Positions 56,156-64,000 of a stretch of DNA of 64,000 bases are shown piece by piece; within the stretch, counting starts at the first letter, position 1, and each line of letters starts with the position of its first letter. The notes beneath the pieces were generated by a model. It was not told the origin of the DNA. It saw only the letters and a program-made list of their open reading frames with translations, and searched no databases. This DNA is from Anaeromyxobacter dehalogenans 2CP-C (lineage in GTDB: Bacteria; Myxococcota; Myxococcia; Myxococcales; Anaeromyxobacteraceae): assembly GCF_000013385.1 (NCBI RefSeq), contig NC_007760.1:2667001-2731000 (forward strand). The letters run 5' to 3'. Made by a program: the position numbers and the translations under genes.

Positions 56156-57895
56156 TCAGAAGCGGTACCCCGCGCCCACCAGCAGCTCGGCCAGGCCGGT
56201 GGAGCGGTTCTCGCGGTCCACGCGGAGCAGGAGCCAGTCGAGGTGCAGCTCCGCGCCCGCGGTGAAGCCGCGCCCGAGCGGCACGGCGGCGCCGAGCAGC
56301 AGCCCGGGGGTGAACGTCAGGACGCGCTGCGCGGGCGGCGCGAGCGCGAGGTCGAAGCGCCGGTCGAGCCAGAGCAGCGACAGGCGCGGGCCGGCGAGGA
56401 GCGCGGCGCCGCGGAGCGCCGCCGGCTCGAAGCGCCAGGGGACGCCCACGCCGGCCGCGAGCGCGGTGTAGCCAAACGTGGCCTCGGCCCCGTCCTGCCG
56501 GATGCGCGAGCGCCCGAAGGACGTGACGAGGTCGAGCCGGAGCGAGAGCGAGGGCGCCGGCCAGCCGCGCGCCGTGAAGGCCGCGCCGAAGCCGGGGACG
56601 GGCCCGAGCACCTCGCGCCGGCTGCGCGCGTCCAGGAACGCGAGCAGCGCCACCCTCGGCGCCGCCTCCCAGCGCCCCTGCGCGCGCTCCAGGAGCGTCA
56701 GCACGTCCACCCGCTCGCCCGGGTCGAGCGAGACGGTCCGGTCGAGCAGCGCCGGCCCGCCGCCCTTCGCGAGCTGCACGCGGCTGCGGCCGGGCTCGAG
56801 GACCACCCCGCCCGGCAGCTCCGCCAGCGGCCGCCCGTCCACGCTCACCGTGAACCCGTCGAGCCGCGTGGCGTAGCTGTACAGCTCCGGCTTCCCCTTC
56901 CGCTCGACGCGCCCCACCAGCACGATGGGATCGGCGCCCACCTCGGTGGACTCGGCGCTGGGCCGCTGCCGGCCGGCGGTGTACGCGTAGGTCCGGCGGC
57001 GCGCGTAGTCGTGCGCCTCCGAGGCGGTCACCGCGCCGTCGCCGTTGCGGTCGGCGCCGGCGCGGAGCGCCTCGACCAGGAAGTACGTGTAGATGTCGTG
57101 CCCGAGCCGCTCGTCCTCGCGCGCGGTCTCGCCCCAGTCGCTGGCGGCGAGCACGGTGCTCGCGCGCGAGACCTCCTCGATGGGCCGCACCAGGAAGCCC
57201 GCCTTGGTGGCCTCGAGCTCGCGGCGGACCTCGTCGGGCAGGAGCGACTTGCCGCCGCCCGAGTGGCAGGTCGCGAGCACCAGCACCTTGCGCCGCGAGC
57301 GCAGCCGGTCGAACTCGGCGTTCAGCTCGTCCATGGCGAGCGCGGTGCCGGGCACGTCGTCGAGCCGGGTGTCGCGCACCACCAGGTACCGGCGGAGCTG
57401 GCCGGCCGCGTCGCGCGCCAGCGTGCCGTGCGAGGAGACGTAGACGACGACGGTGTCGCGCTCGTCGCGGTCGGACGAGGCGAGCGCCCGGAGCGCGTCG
57501 CGCACCTCGGCGCGCGTGGCGCCGGTGAGCACCCGCACCTCGTCGAACCCGCCCGGATCCCGCAGCGCCTCGCCGAGCGCGCGCGCGTCGGCGTCCGGGT
57601 ACCGCAGCGGCCGCCAGCTCGCGTCGTCGAAGCGCTGCACGCCGAGGAGCAGCGCGAGCCGTCGCGGCGCGTGCGCCGCCGCCACCTTCGCGCGGGGCAG
57701 GTCGAGCGGGACGAGGCCGCCCTTCTCCGCCGCGGGCCCCGCGTTCGTGGCGGGCGGCGGGGCGTCATCGGCGGGTCCGTCGGCGCGTCCGGGGGCCGGG
57801 GCGAGGCAGGCGAGCGCGGCGAGCAGCGCGCAGGCGCGCCGCGCGCGCGGGGGCGCGGCCGCGGGCCGTGGCGGGCTGGGGGACGGCGCGAACAT
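56156..57895 (-). CDS. secreted caspase-fold (peptidase C14) protein with C-terminal outer-membrane barrel-like domain
   Basis: A 579-residue protein. A signal peptide (about 17-38) is followed by a caspase p20-like domain (about 78-300): the catalytic His156 in YVSSHG and Cys210 in VLATCHSGG are both present, as is DDASWRPLRYPDADA substrate-side sequence. Residues about 285-300 hold an EF-hand-like loop (DRNGDGAVTASEA). A PEGA-like sandwich follows (about 345-400, DGFTVSVDGRPLAELPGG in part), and the last 150 residues are amphipathic beta strands ending in GYRF, like an outer-membrane barrel. An exported caspase tethered to the outer membrane is unusual. An ECF sigma/anti-sigma pair lies immediately upstream. 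Confidence 0.8.
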   Translation of the reverse strand: MFAPSPSPPRPAAAPPRARRACALLAALACLAPAPGRADGPADDAPPPATNAGPAAEKGGLVPLDLPRAKVAAAHAPRRLALLLGVQRFDDASWRPLRYPDADARALGEALRDPGGFDEVRVLTGATRAEVRDALRALASSDRDERDTVVVYVSSHGTLARDAAGQLRRYLVVRDTRLDDVPGTALAMDELNAEFDRLRSRRKVLVLATCHSGGGKSLLPDEVRRELEATKAGFLVRPIEEVSRASTVLAASDWGETAREDERLGHDIYTYFLVEALRAGADRNGDGAVTASEAHDYARRRTYAYTAGRQRPSAESTEVGADPIVLVGRVERKGKPELYSYATRLDGFTVSVDGRPLAELPGGVVLEPGRSRVQLAKGGGPALLDRTVSLDPGERVDVLTLLERAQGRWEAAPRVALLAFLDARSRREVLGPVPGFGAAFTARGWPAPSLSLRLDLVTSFGRSRIRQDGAEATFGYTALAAGVGVPWRFEPAALRGAALLAGPRLSLLWLDRRFDLALAPPAQRVLTFTPGLLLGAAVPLGRGFTAGAELHLDWLLLRVDRENRSTGLAELLVGAGYRF

Positions 57896-57911
57896 CGGGC
57901 TCCTTCGTCTC

Positions 57912-57942
57912 GCCGGCGGCGGTTCCCTCGGCCGCCGCCGGC
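57912..57942. other. strong hairpin before the caspase-barrel gene
   Basis: GCCGGCGGCGG (57912-57922) and CCGCCGCCGGC (57932-57942) form a perfect 11-bp stem with a 9-base loop. It lies in the 119-base gap between the anti-sigma stop and the caspase gene, directly before the GGAG ribosome site. It could attenuate or protect the transcript. Confidence 0.55.
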
Positions 57943-58014
57943 CGTTGCTCCGGTCGAGGGAGCCGCCCCGTGGCCCCCGTCCCGGCGCGACCCCTCGCGC
58001 CGGCGCAGCCCCTC

Positions 58015-58854
58015 CTATTGCACCGCGACGTCCACCGCGTCCACCGAAAGCCCCTCCAGGCCGGGGACTCCCTGCTCCATCCGCGCACCGCGCGCCACCT
58101 GCCCCGCAGCGCGCGCCGCCGCCGCCTCGTCGAGCGAAGCGGGGCTCGCGACGGCCACGAAGCGCTGCGGGCCCGAGAGGTCCGAGAGCGGGTACGCCGC
58201 GGGCCGGCCGTCCACCGAGACGACGGTGCGTCCCGCGGGCAGCGACGCGCGGAAGAACACCTCCGGCGGCCGGCCCGGCGCCACGCGCGCCAGCGCCACC
58301 TGCCCGGCGCGCCCCAGCTCCACCTCGAACTGCAGGCTCGCGGCGGCGGGCACCGCCTGACCGGAGACGCCCTTCTCGACCGACGGCGCACCGGCGCCGC
58401 CGGAGATCACGAGGAAGCGCAGCCGCACCGGCACCGCGGCGGGCGCCGCGCCCATGCCCTTCTCGCCCGTCCACTCCGGCCGGCCCGGCCGCTCCGGCGC
58501 CCGGCTCGCGAGCCACAGCCCGGCCAGCCCGGCCGCGACGACGCCCGCCGCCACCGCGAGCGCGGGACGCGGGAGGCGGCGGGGCGCGCGCCGGGGGTCC
58601 GCGGCGGCGCGCTGGGCGAGGCGCTGCTCGATGCGGCGGTACTCGAGATCGTTGCCGGGCGCGCCGGGCGGGCCGAGCGCCGCCAGGGCCCGGTCGGCGC
58701 GGGCGTCGAGCGCGTCCGGCTCCGGCCGGGCGGCGAGGAACGCCTCGCAGGCGTCGCAGCCGTCCGTGAGGTGGCGCGCCCAGGCGGCCGCCTCGTCCGG
58801 GGGAAGCTCGCCCCGGATCAGCTGCGCGTAGACGGGTTCGGTGAGGTGGGCCAC
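58015..58854 (-). CDS. membrane anti-sigma factor with HCC zinc-binding motif
   Basis: A 279-residue protein from GTG at 58854, behind GAGGAG. The N-terminal motif HLTDGCDAC (His28, Cys33, Cys36) is a shortened zf-HC2-like site. One membrane segment follows (about 100-119, LAVAAGVVAAGLAGLWLAS), then an extracytoplasmic beta-rich region with VPVRLRFLVISGG and FRASLPAGRTVVSVDG that resembles DUF4384-like sensor domains. It starts 4 bases after the ECF sigma stop and is expected to sequester it. A GTG 18 bases upstream is possible but lacks a ribosome site. Confidence 0.8.
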   Translation of the reverse strand: MAHLTEPVYAQLIRGELPPDEAAAWARHLTDGCDACEAFLAARPEPDALDARADRALAALGPPGAPGNDLEYRRIEQRLAQRAAADPRRAPRRLPRPALAVAAGVVAAGLAGLWLASRAPERPGRPEWTGEKGMGAAPAAVPVRLRFLVISGGAGAPSVEKGVSGQAVPAAASLQFEVELGRAGQVALARVAPGRPPEVFFRASLPAGRTVVSVDGRPAAYPLSDLSGPQRFVAVASPASLDEAAAARAAGQVARGARMEQGVPGLEGLSVDAVDVAVQ

Positions 58855-58858
58855 GTGC

Positions 58859-59476
58859 CTAGGACTCCTCACCGCGCAGCCTGGCCACCTCGGCGAGCAG
58901 CCGGCGCTTCACCTTCGCCCGGAACCGCTCGAGCCGCATGGTGATCGCGCTCTTCCCGACGCCCAGGCGGGCCGCGATCTCGCGCGCGGTGAGCTGGCCC
59001 TCCAGGTAGAAGAGCCGCACGGTCTCCTTCTCCGGCCCCTCCGGCAGCTCGTCCACCACCCGGCGGACCAGCTCCAGCTCGGCGCCGGCCTCCGGATCCG
59101 GGGCCTCTGCCTCGGCGACCCCCAGCGCCTCCGCCTCCCGCCCCAGCTCGTCGGCGAGCTGGTCCCGCGCCCGGCCGCGGGCGATGCGGGTGATGGCCCG
59201 GTTGCGGGCGATCGTGAGCAGCCAGCCGCCGAAGCGCGCCGGCTGCTCCAGCCGGGCCAGGCTCGCGAAGGCGCGGACGAACGCGTCCTGCACCACGTCC
59301 TCGGCGTCGTCGGCGTCGAGCGCCGGGAAGCCGCGCGCCAGCCGGTGCACCGCCGGCCGGTGCCGGTCGTAGAGCGCGCGCTGGGCGGCGCGGTCGCCGC
59401 GCAGGGCGGCGGCCACGTCGGCGGCGTCCGCCGCCCCCGCGTCCTCCCCGCCCTCGGCCTTGCGGTGCGCCGTCAC
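58859..59476 (-). CDS. ECF RNA polymerase sigma factor
   Basis: A 205-residue ECF sigma from GTG. Region 2 (about 30-90) has ALYDRHRPAVHRLARGF, DADDAEDVVQDAFVRAFASL and FGGWLLTIARNRAITRIAR; region 4 (about 140-195) has LPEGPEKETVRLFYLEGQLTAREIAARLGVGKSAITMRLERFRAKV in part, a good HTH. It is followed by its anti-sigma gene and then the caspase, lipoprotein and NamZ genes on the same strand, so an autoregulated stress or death module is plausible. No ribosome site precedes the GTG clearly; a start inside the first 25 residues is possible. Confidence 0.88.
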   Translation of the reverse strand: MTAHRKAEGGEDAGAADAADVAAALRGDRAAQRALYDRHRPAVHRLARGFPALDADDAEDVVQDAFVRAFASLARLEQPARFGGWLLTIARNRAITRIARGRARDQLADELGREAEALGVAEAEAPDPEAGAELELVRRVVDELPEGPEKETVRLFYLEGQLTAREIAARLGVGKSAITMRLERFRAKVKRRLLAEVARLRGEES

Positions 59477-59490
59477 GGGCGCGGAGGGTA

Positions 59491-60498
59491 CTACGGACCG
59501 GTCGGAGCGTCCCGTCCCGCCGCGCGCGCCTCCCGCAGCAGCACCGCGCCGCCCACCACGCCGACCGGCACGAGGTGCGCGAGGTGGTAGAGCAGCGCGA
59601 ACGCCAGCGCCGCCTCCCGCGAGGCGCCCGCGCCGGCGAGCGCGAGCACCACCGCGGCCTCGAACGGCCCGGCGTTCCCGGGCGACACCGCCACCACGTT
59701 GGCCGCGGTGGACGCCACCACCGCCAGCCCCGCCGCGAACAGCGAGGGCGGCAGCCCCACCGCGACCAGCGCGAGCAGCGCGATGAGCACCTCGGCCGCC
59801 CAGCCGGCGAGCCCCCACGCGAAGGACGCGGCGAGCGCGCGCGGATCGTGCGCCGCCGCGAGCCCTGCGCGCAGGCGCACCCGCAGGCCCGCCCCGCCGC
59901 CGCGCTCCGGCGCGCGGCCGCGCGGCGGCCGCAGGAGGCGCGCCAGGAGCACGCCGGCGACCGCCACCGCCGCGAACACGAGGAGCACCTGGCGCGCCCA
60001 GCCGGGCAGCGGCCCGAGCAGCGCCAGCGCGGCGAGCAGCGGGACCAGGGCGGCAGCGCCCACCACGTAGTCGAGCGCCGCGGCGGTGAGGAGCGATGCC
60101 ACCGGCGCGCCCGACCGGCGCGAGAGCAGCATGGCGCGGGCCACGTCGCCGGCCCGGGCCGGGATCACGAGCGAGAGCGCGAAGCCGGCCACCACCGCCG
60201 AGAACGCGTCGCGGAAGCGCACCCGCAGCGCGGGGCCGCGCACCACCGAGGCCCAGCGCGCGCTGTGCACCGCGAGCGAGAGCAGGTTCGCGCCGCCCGC
60301 GGCGAGCAGGAGCAGCGGGTCGGCGCCGGCGACGACGCCGGCGACCTCGCGCAGGTCCACGTGGCGCGCCGCCAGCACCGCCAGCCCGGCGACCACCGCG
60401 AGGCCGGCCAGGTGGATCGCGGTCCGGCTCCCAGGCCCGCGGCCCCCAGGTGGCCGCGCCGGCGCGAGCGACCGCAGCCAGGCGAGCCGGTCGCCCAT
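59491..60498 (-). CDS. LPG-synthase-like/UPF0104 multi-pass membrane protein
   Basis: A 335-residue membrane protein with about eight segments and the lysylphosphatidylglycerol synthase TM-family (PF03706) marks: SARWASVV, FRDAFSAVVAGFALSLVIPARAGDVARAMLLSRR (about 98-132) and VVAVSPGNAGPFEAAVVLALAG (about 265-285). The catalytic soluble domain of MprF is absent, so it is likely a flippase-like or regulatory membrane protein. It overlaps none of its neighbours and precedes the ECF gene by 14 bases. With the downstream glycan genes it may serve envelope lipid or polysaccharide export; unproven. Confidence 0.8.
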   Translation of the reverse strand: MGDRLAWLRSLAPARPPGGRGPGSRTAIHLAGLAVVAGLAVLAARHVDLREVAGVVAGADPLLLLAAGGANLLSLAVHSARWASVVRGPALRVRFRDAFSAVVAGFALSLVIPARAGDVARAMLLSRRSGAPVASLLTAAALDYVVGAAALVPLLAALALLGPLPGWARQVLLVFAAVAVAGVLLARLLRPPRGRAPERGGGAGLRVRLRAGLAAAHDPRALAASFAWGLAGWAAEVLIALLALVAVGLPPSLFAAGLAVVASTAANVVAVSPGNAGPFEAAVVLALAGAGASREAALAFALLYHLAHLVPVGVVGGAVLLREARAAGRDAPTGP

Positions 60499-60501
60499 CC
60501 G

Positions 60502-61344
60502 CTACGCCCCTCCCCGCGCGGCGGCGCCCGCCCCGCCCGCGGCCGCCCGCGGCGCGGCGAACGCGTCCAGCGTGACGAACGCGTACCCGGCCTCGCGCCA
60601 GCGGCGCACGATCTCCGGCACCGCCGCGGCGGTCTGATCGCGCCGCGGGTCGAGCCCGGGCGTGGCGCAGCCGTCGTGCAGGAGCAGGATCTCGCCCGGC
60701 CGCATGCGGCGGCTGGCGCGCGCCGCGATGACCTCGGCGCCGGGCCGCTCGGTGTCGAACACGCCGCGCGTCCAGCCCACCAGCGTGAGGCCGCGCCGGC
60801 GCAGCGCCGGCCCGAGGAACGGCCCGCGGAAGCCGTGCGGGGCGCGGAACAGCGGCGCGGGCTCGACGCCGGCGGCGCGGATGGCCTCGGCGCAGCGATC
60901 CAGCTCGGCCCCGACGCGCCGCGGCCCGGCGAGGAGCAGCTTCGCGTGCGTGTCGCCGTGCAGCGCCACGAGGTGCCCGCGGCGCGCGACCTCCCGCACC
61001 CGCTCCGGCGCGCGGCGCGCGGCCTCGCCCAGCACGAAGAACGTGGCCCGCACGCCGGCGCGATCGAGCGCGTCCAGCACCGCCGGCGTGTCGTCGGAGG
61101 GACCGTCGTCGAAGGTGAGCGCCACCGAGGGCGGCCCCGCGGGCCCGCGCCGCAGGCTCCGGCCGGTGAGGTCGAACGGCACCCACAGCGCCTGGAGGAC
61201 GGCGAGCGCGGCGGCGACGGTGGCGAGCCCGAGCGCCGCGCCGGGGCCGGGCCGCCCCTCGAGCGCGAGCCGCGCCGCCAGGCCGAGCAGCGCCACGCCC
61301 CCGAGCACCGCCAGCGCCACCGCGAGCCGCTTGCGGGCCGGCAC
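60502..61344 (-). CDS. polysaccharide deacetylase (NodB/CE4 family)
   Basis: A 280-residue membrane-anchored deacetylase. Two N-terminal membrane segments (about 8-26 and 35-55) precede the NodB domain: motif 1 TFDDGPSD, motif 2 HGDTHAKL with a zinc His pair (HxxxH: HGDTH), motif 3 RAPHGFR, and VLGWTRGVFD-like motif 4 (VGWTRGVFDTERPG), then ILLLHDG. Substrate could be a polysaccharide or peptidoglycan. It ends 3 bases before the LPG-synthase-like gene and starts 7 bases after the GT4 stop, so these three are probably one operon. Confidence 0.9.
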   Translation of the reverse strand: MPARKRLAVALAVLGGVALLGLAARLALEGRPGPGAALGLATVAAALAVLQALWVPFDLTGRSLRRGPAGPPSVALTFDDGPSDDTPAVLDALDRAGVRATFFVLGEAARRAPERVREVARRGHLVALHGDTHAKLLLAGPRRVGAELDRCAEAIRAAGVEPAPLFRAPHGFRGPFLGPALRRRGLTLVGWTRGVFDTERPGAEVIAARASRRMRPGEILLLHDGCATPGLDPRRDQTAAAVPEIVRRWREAGYAFVTLDAFAAPRAAAGGAGAAARGGA

Positions 61345-61351
61345 GCGCGCC

Positions 61352-62464
61352 TCAGCCCCGCACGCCGATGGAGCGGTACAGCCCGAGCACCTCGCGCGTC
61401 ACCGAGGGCCAGGCGTAGCGCTGGGTGGTGAGCCGGCCGCGCTCGCCGTACGCCTGCGCGCGGGCCGGCTCGCGCGCGATGCGCACCAGCGCCCGCGCCC
61501 ACGCGGCGGGGTCGTCGCCGGAGAGCAGCTCGCCCTCGCGGCCGTGCTGCATGACCTCCCGGAAGCCGTCGATGTCCGCGGCCAGCACCGGCTTGCCCGA
61601 GGCCATGGCCTCGAGCAGCGTCACCCCGAAGCTCGCCAGCCGCGTGGGCGCGCAGTAGACGTCGGCCGTGGCGTACCAGTCCGGGCGCTCGTCGAGCACC
61701 CGGCCGGCAAACACCACGTCCTCACGCAGCTCGCGCGGCACCATGGCACGATAGCGCGGCAGCAGCGGGCCGTCGCCGAGAACCAGCAGGCGCGCCCCCA
61801 CCTGGCGCCAGGCGCGGTGGAACGCCGCGAGCAGCCGGTCGAGGCCGTTGCGCGGCTCGAGCCGGCCCACGAACAGCACGTTCAGCTTGCCGTCGTCGTA
61901 GCGGCGCAGGCGGCGCCCGCGCGCGAAGCGCTCGGCGTCCACGCCGTTCGGGATGATGCGGAAGTCCGCGTGCAGCCGGTCGCGGAACGCGCCCAGGCAC
62001 GCCTGCGACACCGCCACCGCCGCGTCGAGCCGGTCGAGGTAGCGCTGCAGCGGCCCGCGCATCATCCGGAACAGCAGGCCGGGCCGGAAGTTCGTGTGGA
62101 ACGTGCCGACGAGCGGCCCGGTGGCGTGGTGGATGGCGAGCAGGGGCAGCACCGGGGTGAGCGGCGCGTGCACGTGGACCACGTCGAAGCGCTCGCGGGC
62201 GAGGACCTCGCGCAGGGCGCCGCGGACGCCGAGGCCGCCGGTCACCCGGCCGAAGCCGCCGTTCGTGTACGCGGGCAGGCTGCGACCGAGGCGGATCACG
62301 TCGGGCTGCGGCGCGCCCGGCTCGGCGCCCAGGTCGGGCATGGCCGAGGTGACGATCCGGACCGTGTGCCCGAGCCGCCTCGCCTCGCGGGCGAAGTGGT
62401 GGACGTGCTCCTGGATGCCCCCGACGCTCGGGTAGTAGTACTCGGTGACGACGCCGATCTTCAC
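61352..62464 (-). CDS. GT4-family glycosyltransferase
   Basis: A 370-residue glycosyltransferase of the PimB/WaaG-like GT-B type. N-terminal VVTEYYYPSVGGIQEHVHHFA, then VVHVHAPLTPVLPL and FHTNFRPGLLF. The C-terminal donor domain has VLFVGRLEPRNGLDRLL, VLGDGPL, and the ExxxxxE motif region SFGVTLLEAMASGKPVLAADIDGFREV (about 283-310, the first Glu in LLEAMASG). It probably builds a glycolipid or exopolysaccharide with the deacetylase and the flippase-like gene. The GTG start follows GGAGG. Confidence 0.9.
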   Translation of the reverse strand: MKIGVVTEYYYPSVGGIQEHVHHFAREARRLGHTVRIVTSAMPDLGAEPGAPQPDVIRLGRSLPAYTNGGFGRVTGGLGVRGALREVLARERFDVVHVHAPLTPVLPLLAIHHATGPLVGTFHTNFRPGLLFRMMRGPLQRYLDRLDAAVAVSQACLGAFRDRLHADFRIIPNGVDAERFARGRRLRRYDDGKLNVLFVGRLEPRNGLDRLLAAFHRAWRQVGARLLVLGDGPLLPRYRAMVPRELREDVVFAGRVLDERPDWYATADVYCAPTRLASFGVTLLEAMASGKPVLAADIDGFREVMQHGREGELLSGDDPAAWARALVRIAREPARAQAYGERGRLTTQRYAWPSVTREVLGLYRSIGVRG

Positions 62465-62494
62465 GGGGCACCTCCCTCCGGCGGAGGGGCGCCG

Positions 62495-62776
62495 TCAGCG
62501 GGGCATCGCCTGGCGGCGGCGCTGGAACGGGATCACCCGCGCCTCGCGCTTCGCCAGCGGGGTGAGCCGCCGGCCGAGGGGCGCGCGCCGCCACAGCAGC
62601 GGGAAGAGCGCGAGCGTGGCCGCGACCCAGGCGCGCACGGTGACGAGCACGAGCGCCACCGTGGCGACGAGCGTGCGCGCGAGCAGCGCGAGCCGGCCCT
62701 CGGGGCTGCCGCGGGGGCCGGGAGCGGGGGCGAGGCGCAGGTGGCGGCGAGCGGGCTGGGCAGCGGGATCCGGCAC
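62495..62776 (-). CDS. small basic membrane protein of unknown function
   Basis: A 93-residue protein from GTG behind GGAGG (about 10 bases upstream). One or two hydrophobic segments (about 30-56, LALLARTLVATVALVLVTVRAWVAATLALFPLL in part) are flanked by many arginines. It ends 30 bases before the glycosyltransferase gene on the same strand. Nothing else is recognisable. Low complexity makes it less certain than its neighbours. Confidence 0.5.
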   Translation of the reverse strand: MPDPAAQPARRHLRLAPAPGPRGSPEGRLALLARTLVATVALVLVTVRAWVAATLALFPLLWRRAPLGRRLTPLAKREARVIPFQRRRQAMPR

Positions 62777-62877
62777 GGGTTCCGTCCTCCGCGACGAATC
62801 TAGACACCGCTCCCACGGACGGCCAGGCGACCTCGGGCGGTGGCGAGGGGCGGCGGCGACCTGCTACACACGGCGGG

Positions 62878-63366
62878 ATGCCCGGCCCACCCCGACGCGC
62901 CCACGGCCTCACCCTGGCGGCCCTCGCGGGCGCCGTCCACCTCGCGTGCGACGCGGTCGCCGCGCAGGTCCACGCGGTCGCCCCGCCCTACCTCCTCCTC
63001 GACCACGCGGCCGAGCTCTTCAGGGATCTCCTGGCGTTGGATCGCACCGCCATCCTCGTCACCGTCTCGGTGGCCGCGTCGGCGGTGAACGGCGCCATCG
63101 CGGCGCTCATGGCGGTCGCGCTGGAGGACGCGCCGAGGCGCCGGCGCGCGCTCGCCTGGGTGCTCACCGCCTTCTGGGTACTCTCCGGCGGCCTGCTCAT
63201 CCTCGTCTACCTGTCCCCGCCCTGGGGCGTGGCGCTCGGCAGCCTGGCCGCGGGCGTTCCCCGCGCGTGGGCCGTGGCCTGGGTGCTCGACCGGGCGCTG
63301 GGCCGGCCCGCGCCGGCGGAGCCCGAGGACGGGGCGGGACGGCCGGACGGCGTTCCCCCGGCGTAG
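62878..63366 (+). CDS. four-segment membrane protein of unknown function
   Basis: A 162-residue protein with four predicted membrane segments (about 10-32, 50-80, 92-112 and 115-135) containing LTLAALAGAVHLACDAVAAQVHAV, ALLALDRTAILVTVSVAASAVNGAIAALMAVAL (in part) and FWVLSGGLLILVYLSPPWG. The C-terminus is polar and Pro/Gly-rich. No family recognised. A weak TACACA lies 7 bases before the ATG, so a leaderless start is possible here too. It is transcribed away from the glycosyltransferase operon and is followed by the convergent TPR gene. Confidence 0.6.
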   Translation: MPGPPRRAHGLTLAALAGAVHLACDAVAAQVHAVAPPYLLLDHAAELFRDLLALDRTAILVTVSVAASAVNGAIAALMAVALEDAPRRRRALAWVLTAFWVLSGGLLILVYLSPPWGVALGSLAAGVPRAWAVAWVLDRALGRPAPAEPEDGAGRPDGVPPA

Positions 63367-63400
63367 CGGCCCCGGCGGCCCGTCCCGCCGCCCGCGCGGA

Positions 63401-64000
63401 TCAGCGGCTGGACGGCAGCAGCGGCCGCAGCACGCGCTCTCGCGGCGTGCCGGCCGCGGCCCGGGCCTTCGCCTCGGCGGCGCGCGCCTTGTCCTCGCGG
63501 TGCGTGCGCGCGTAGAAGCGCGCCAGCCGGTCCCAGCCGGCGGCGCGGTCCGGCGTGGCCTCCGCCGCCGCCACCAGCTCCGCCTCGGCCGCGGGCAGCA
63601 GCCCCGCGGCCTCGTACCGCTCGGCGAGGCGGGCGCGCACCAGCGCATCCCCGGGCCGCTCGCGGCTGGCGCGGTGCAGCTCCAGCAGCGCCTCGTCGCC
63701 GCGCCCGAGCCGCTCCAGCGCGAGCGCGCGCCGGACCCGGACCTCGGCGTCGGCGCCGAGGTCGAGCGCCGCCGCGTACTCGGCCACCGCCGCCGCGTCG
63801 TCACCGCGCAGCTCGGCGAGGCGCCCGGCCAGCACCCGGCGCCGCGGGACCGCGGCCGCCTCGGGCGCGCCGGCGATGAGCGTGGCGGCGCGGTCCAGCT
63901 CGCGGCCGTCCGCGACCAGCAGGTCGGCGAGCGCGAGGCGCGCCTCGCCGGAGCCGGGGGCGAGCGCGAACGCGGCCTCCAGGATCTCGCGCGCGCCCTC
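63401..64000 (-). CDS. TPR-repeat protein, 5' end cut by window
   Basis: Reading from the window edge at 64000 in one frame to the TGA at 63401 gives 199 codons of TPR-like helices: GEARLALADLLVADGRELDRAA, VLAGRLAELRGDDAAAVAEYAAALDLG, ALALERLGRGDEALLELHRASRERPGD, RLAERYEAAGLLPAAEAELVAAAEATPD (in part). The start codon lies outside. A GTG at 63835 gives a shorter frame, but the frame is open through the edge. Partner unknown. The C-terminus ends RPLLPSSR. Confidence 0.8.
   Translation of the reverse strand, partial: EGAREILEAAFALAPGSGEARLALADLLVADGRELDRAATLIAGAPEAAAVPRRRVLAGRLAELRGDDAAAVAEYAAALDLGADAEVRVRRALALERLGRGDEALLELHRASRERPGDALVRARLAERYEAAGLLPAAEAELVAAAEATPDRAAGWDRLARFYARTHREDKARAAEAKARAAAGTPRERVLRPLLPSSR

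Overview
This window is a gene-dense, very GC-rich chromosomal segment with almost no non-coding DNA. Gene content points to a delta-proteobacterium of the Myxococcota, most like Anaeromyxobacter. The markers are a Sec-type (clade II) nitrous oxide reductase operon with a multiheme cytochrome, a FrzS-like pseudo-receiver/coiled-coil protein, several proline-rich response regulators, many TPR proteins and a histone H1-like protein. The species assignment is inference from gene content and composition; I could run no database search. I see no insertion sequence, integrase, prophage, CRISPR array, tRNA or rRNA.

Layout. 1-3.2 kb (minus strand): a thiolase plus two-subunit 3-oxoacid CoA-transferase operon followed by a SAM hydroxide adenosyltransferase cut by the window edge. 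3.4-13 kb: isoaspartyl peptidase, DUF2807 protein, slipin/NfeD pair, family-4 uracil-DNA glycosylase, zinc phospholipase C-like protein, CoaBC, a CPBP protease, a small secreted protein and a zinc-ribbon PAS protein. 13-20 kb: RlmI-type methyltransferase with a radical SAM protein, an ECF sigma/anti-sigma pair, the FrzS-like protein, a STAS protein and two small membrane proteins. 20-26.5 kb: a translationally coupled chain coaX-TPR-HEAT-like-murJ, with birA and nadC upstream. 26.5-33.5 kb: valS, whose frame runs without a stop into a histone H1-like gene, then a proline-rich response regulator, a double CheW protein and a receiver-GGDEF diguanylate cyclase. 33.5-35.5 kb: groEL with an unusual 9-N9-9 inverted repeat in its leader, and downstream a strong candidate small RNA gene with its own promoter and terminator. 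35.6-37.8 kb: a TPR-metalloprotease fusion and a patatin lipoprotein.

37.8-49.1 kb is a ten-gene minus-strand operon for N2O respiration. In transcription order it encodes an FAD/4Fe-4S oxidoreductase, a Rieske protein, cytochrome b, a pentaheme cytochrome c, NosZ, a NosB-like membrane protein, NosD, NosF, NosL and NosY. The Rieske/b/c proteins would carry electrons from quinol to periplasmic NosZ, and NosDFYL would mature its copper centres. 49.3-53.8 kb: a ClpA/ClpC-like chaperone, a DUF2520 protein, nadD and a phosphoesterase-like protein. 53.8-59.5 kb (minus): an ECF sigma and anti-sigma followed by a caspase-fold/barrel fusion, a Cys-rich lipoprotein and a NamZ-type muramidase. 59.5-64 kb: a flippase-like LPG-synthase membrane protein, a polysaccharide deacetylase, a GT4 glycosyltransferase, two small membrane proteins and a TPR protein cut by the window edge.

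A recurring regulatory theme is a promoter-like -35/-10 pair whose -10 hexamer ends only 6-9 bases before the start codon, with no Shine-Dalgarno sequence. It is seen at about ten genes on both strands and suggests that leaderless mRNAs are common in this genome.
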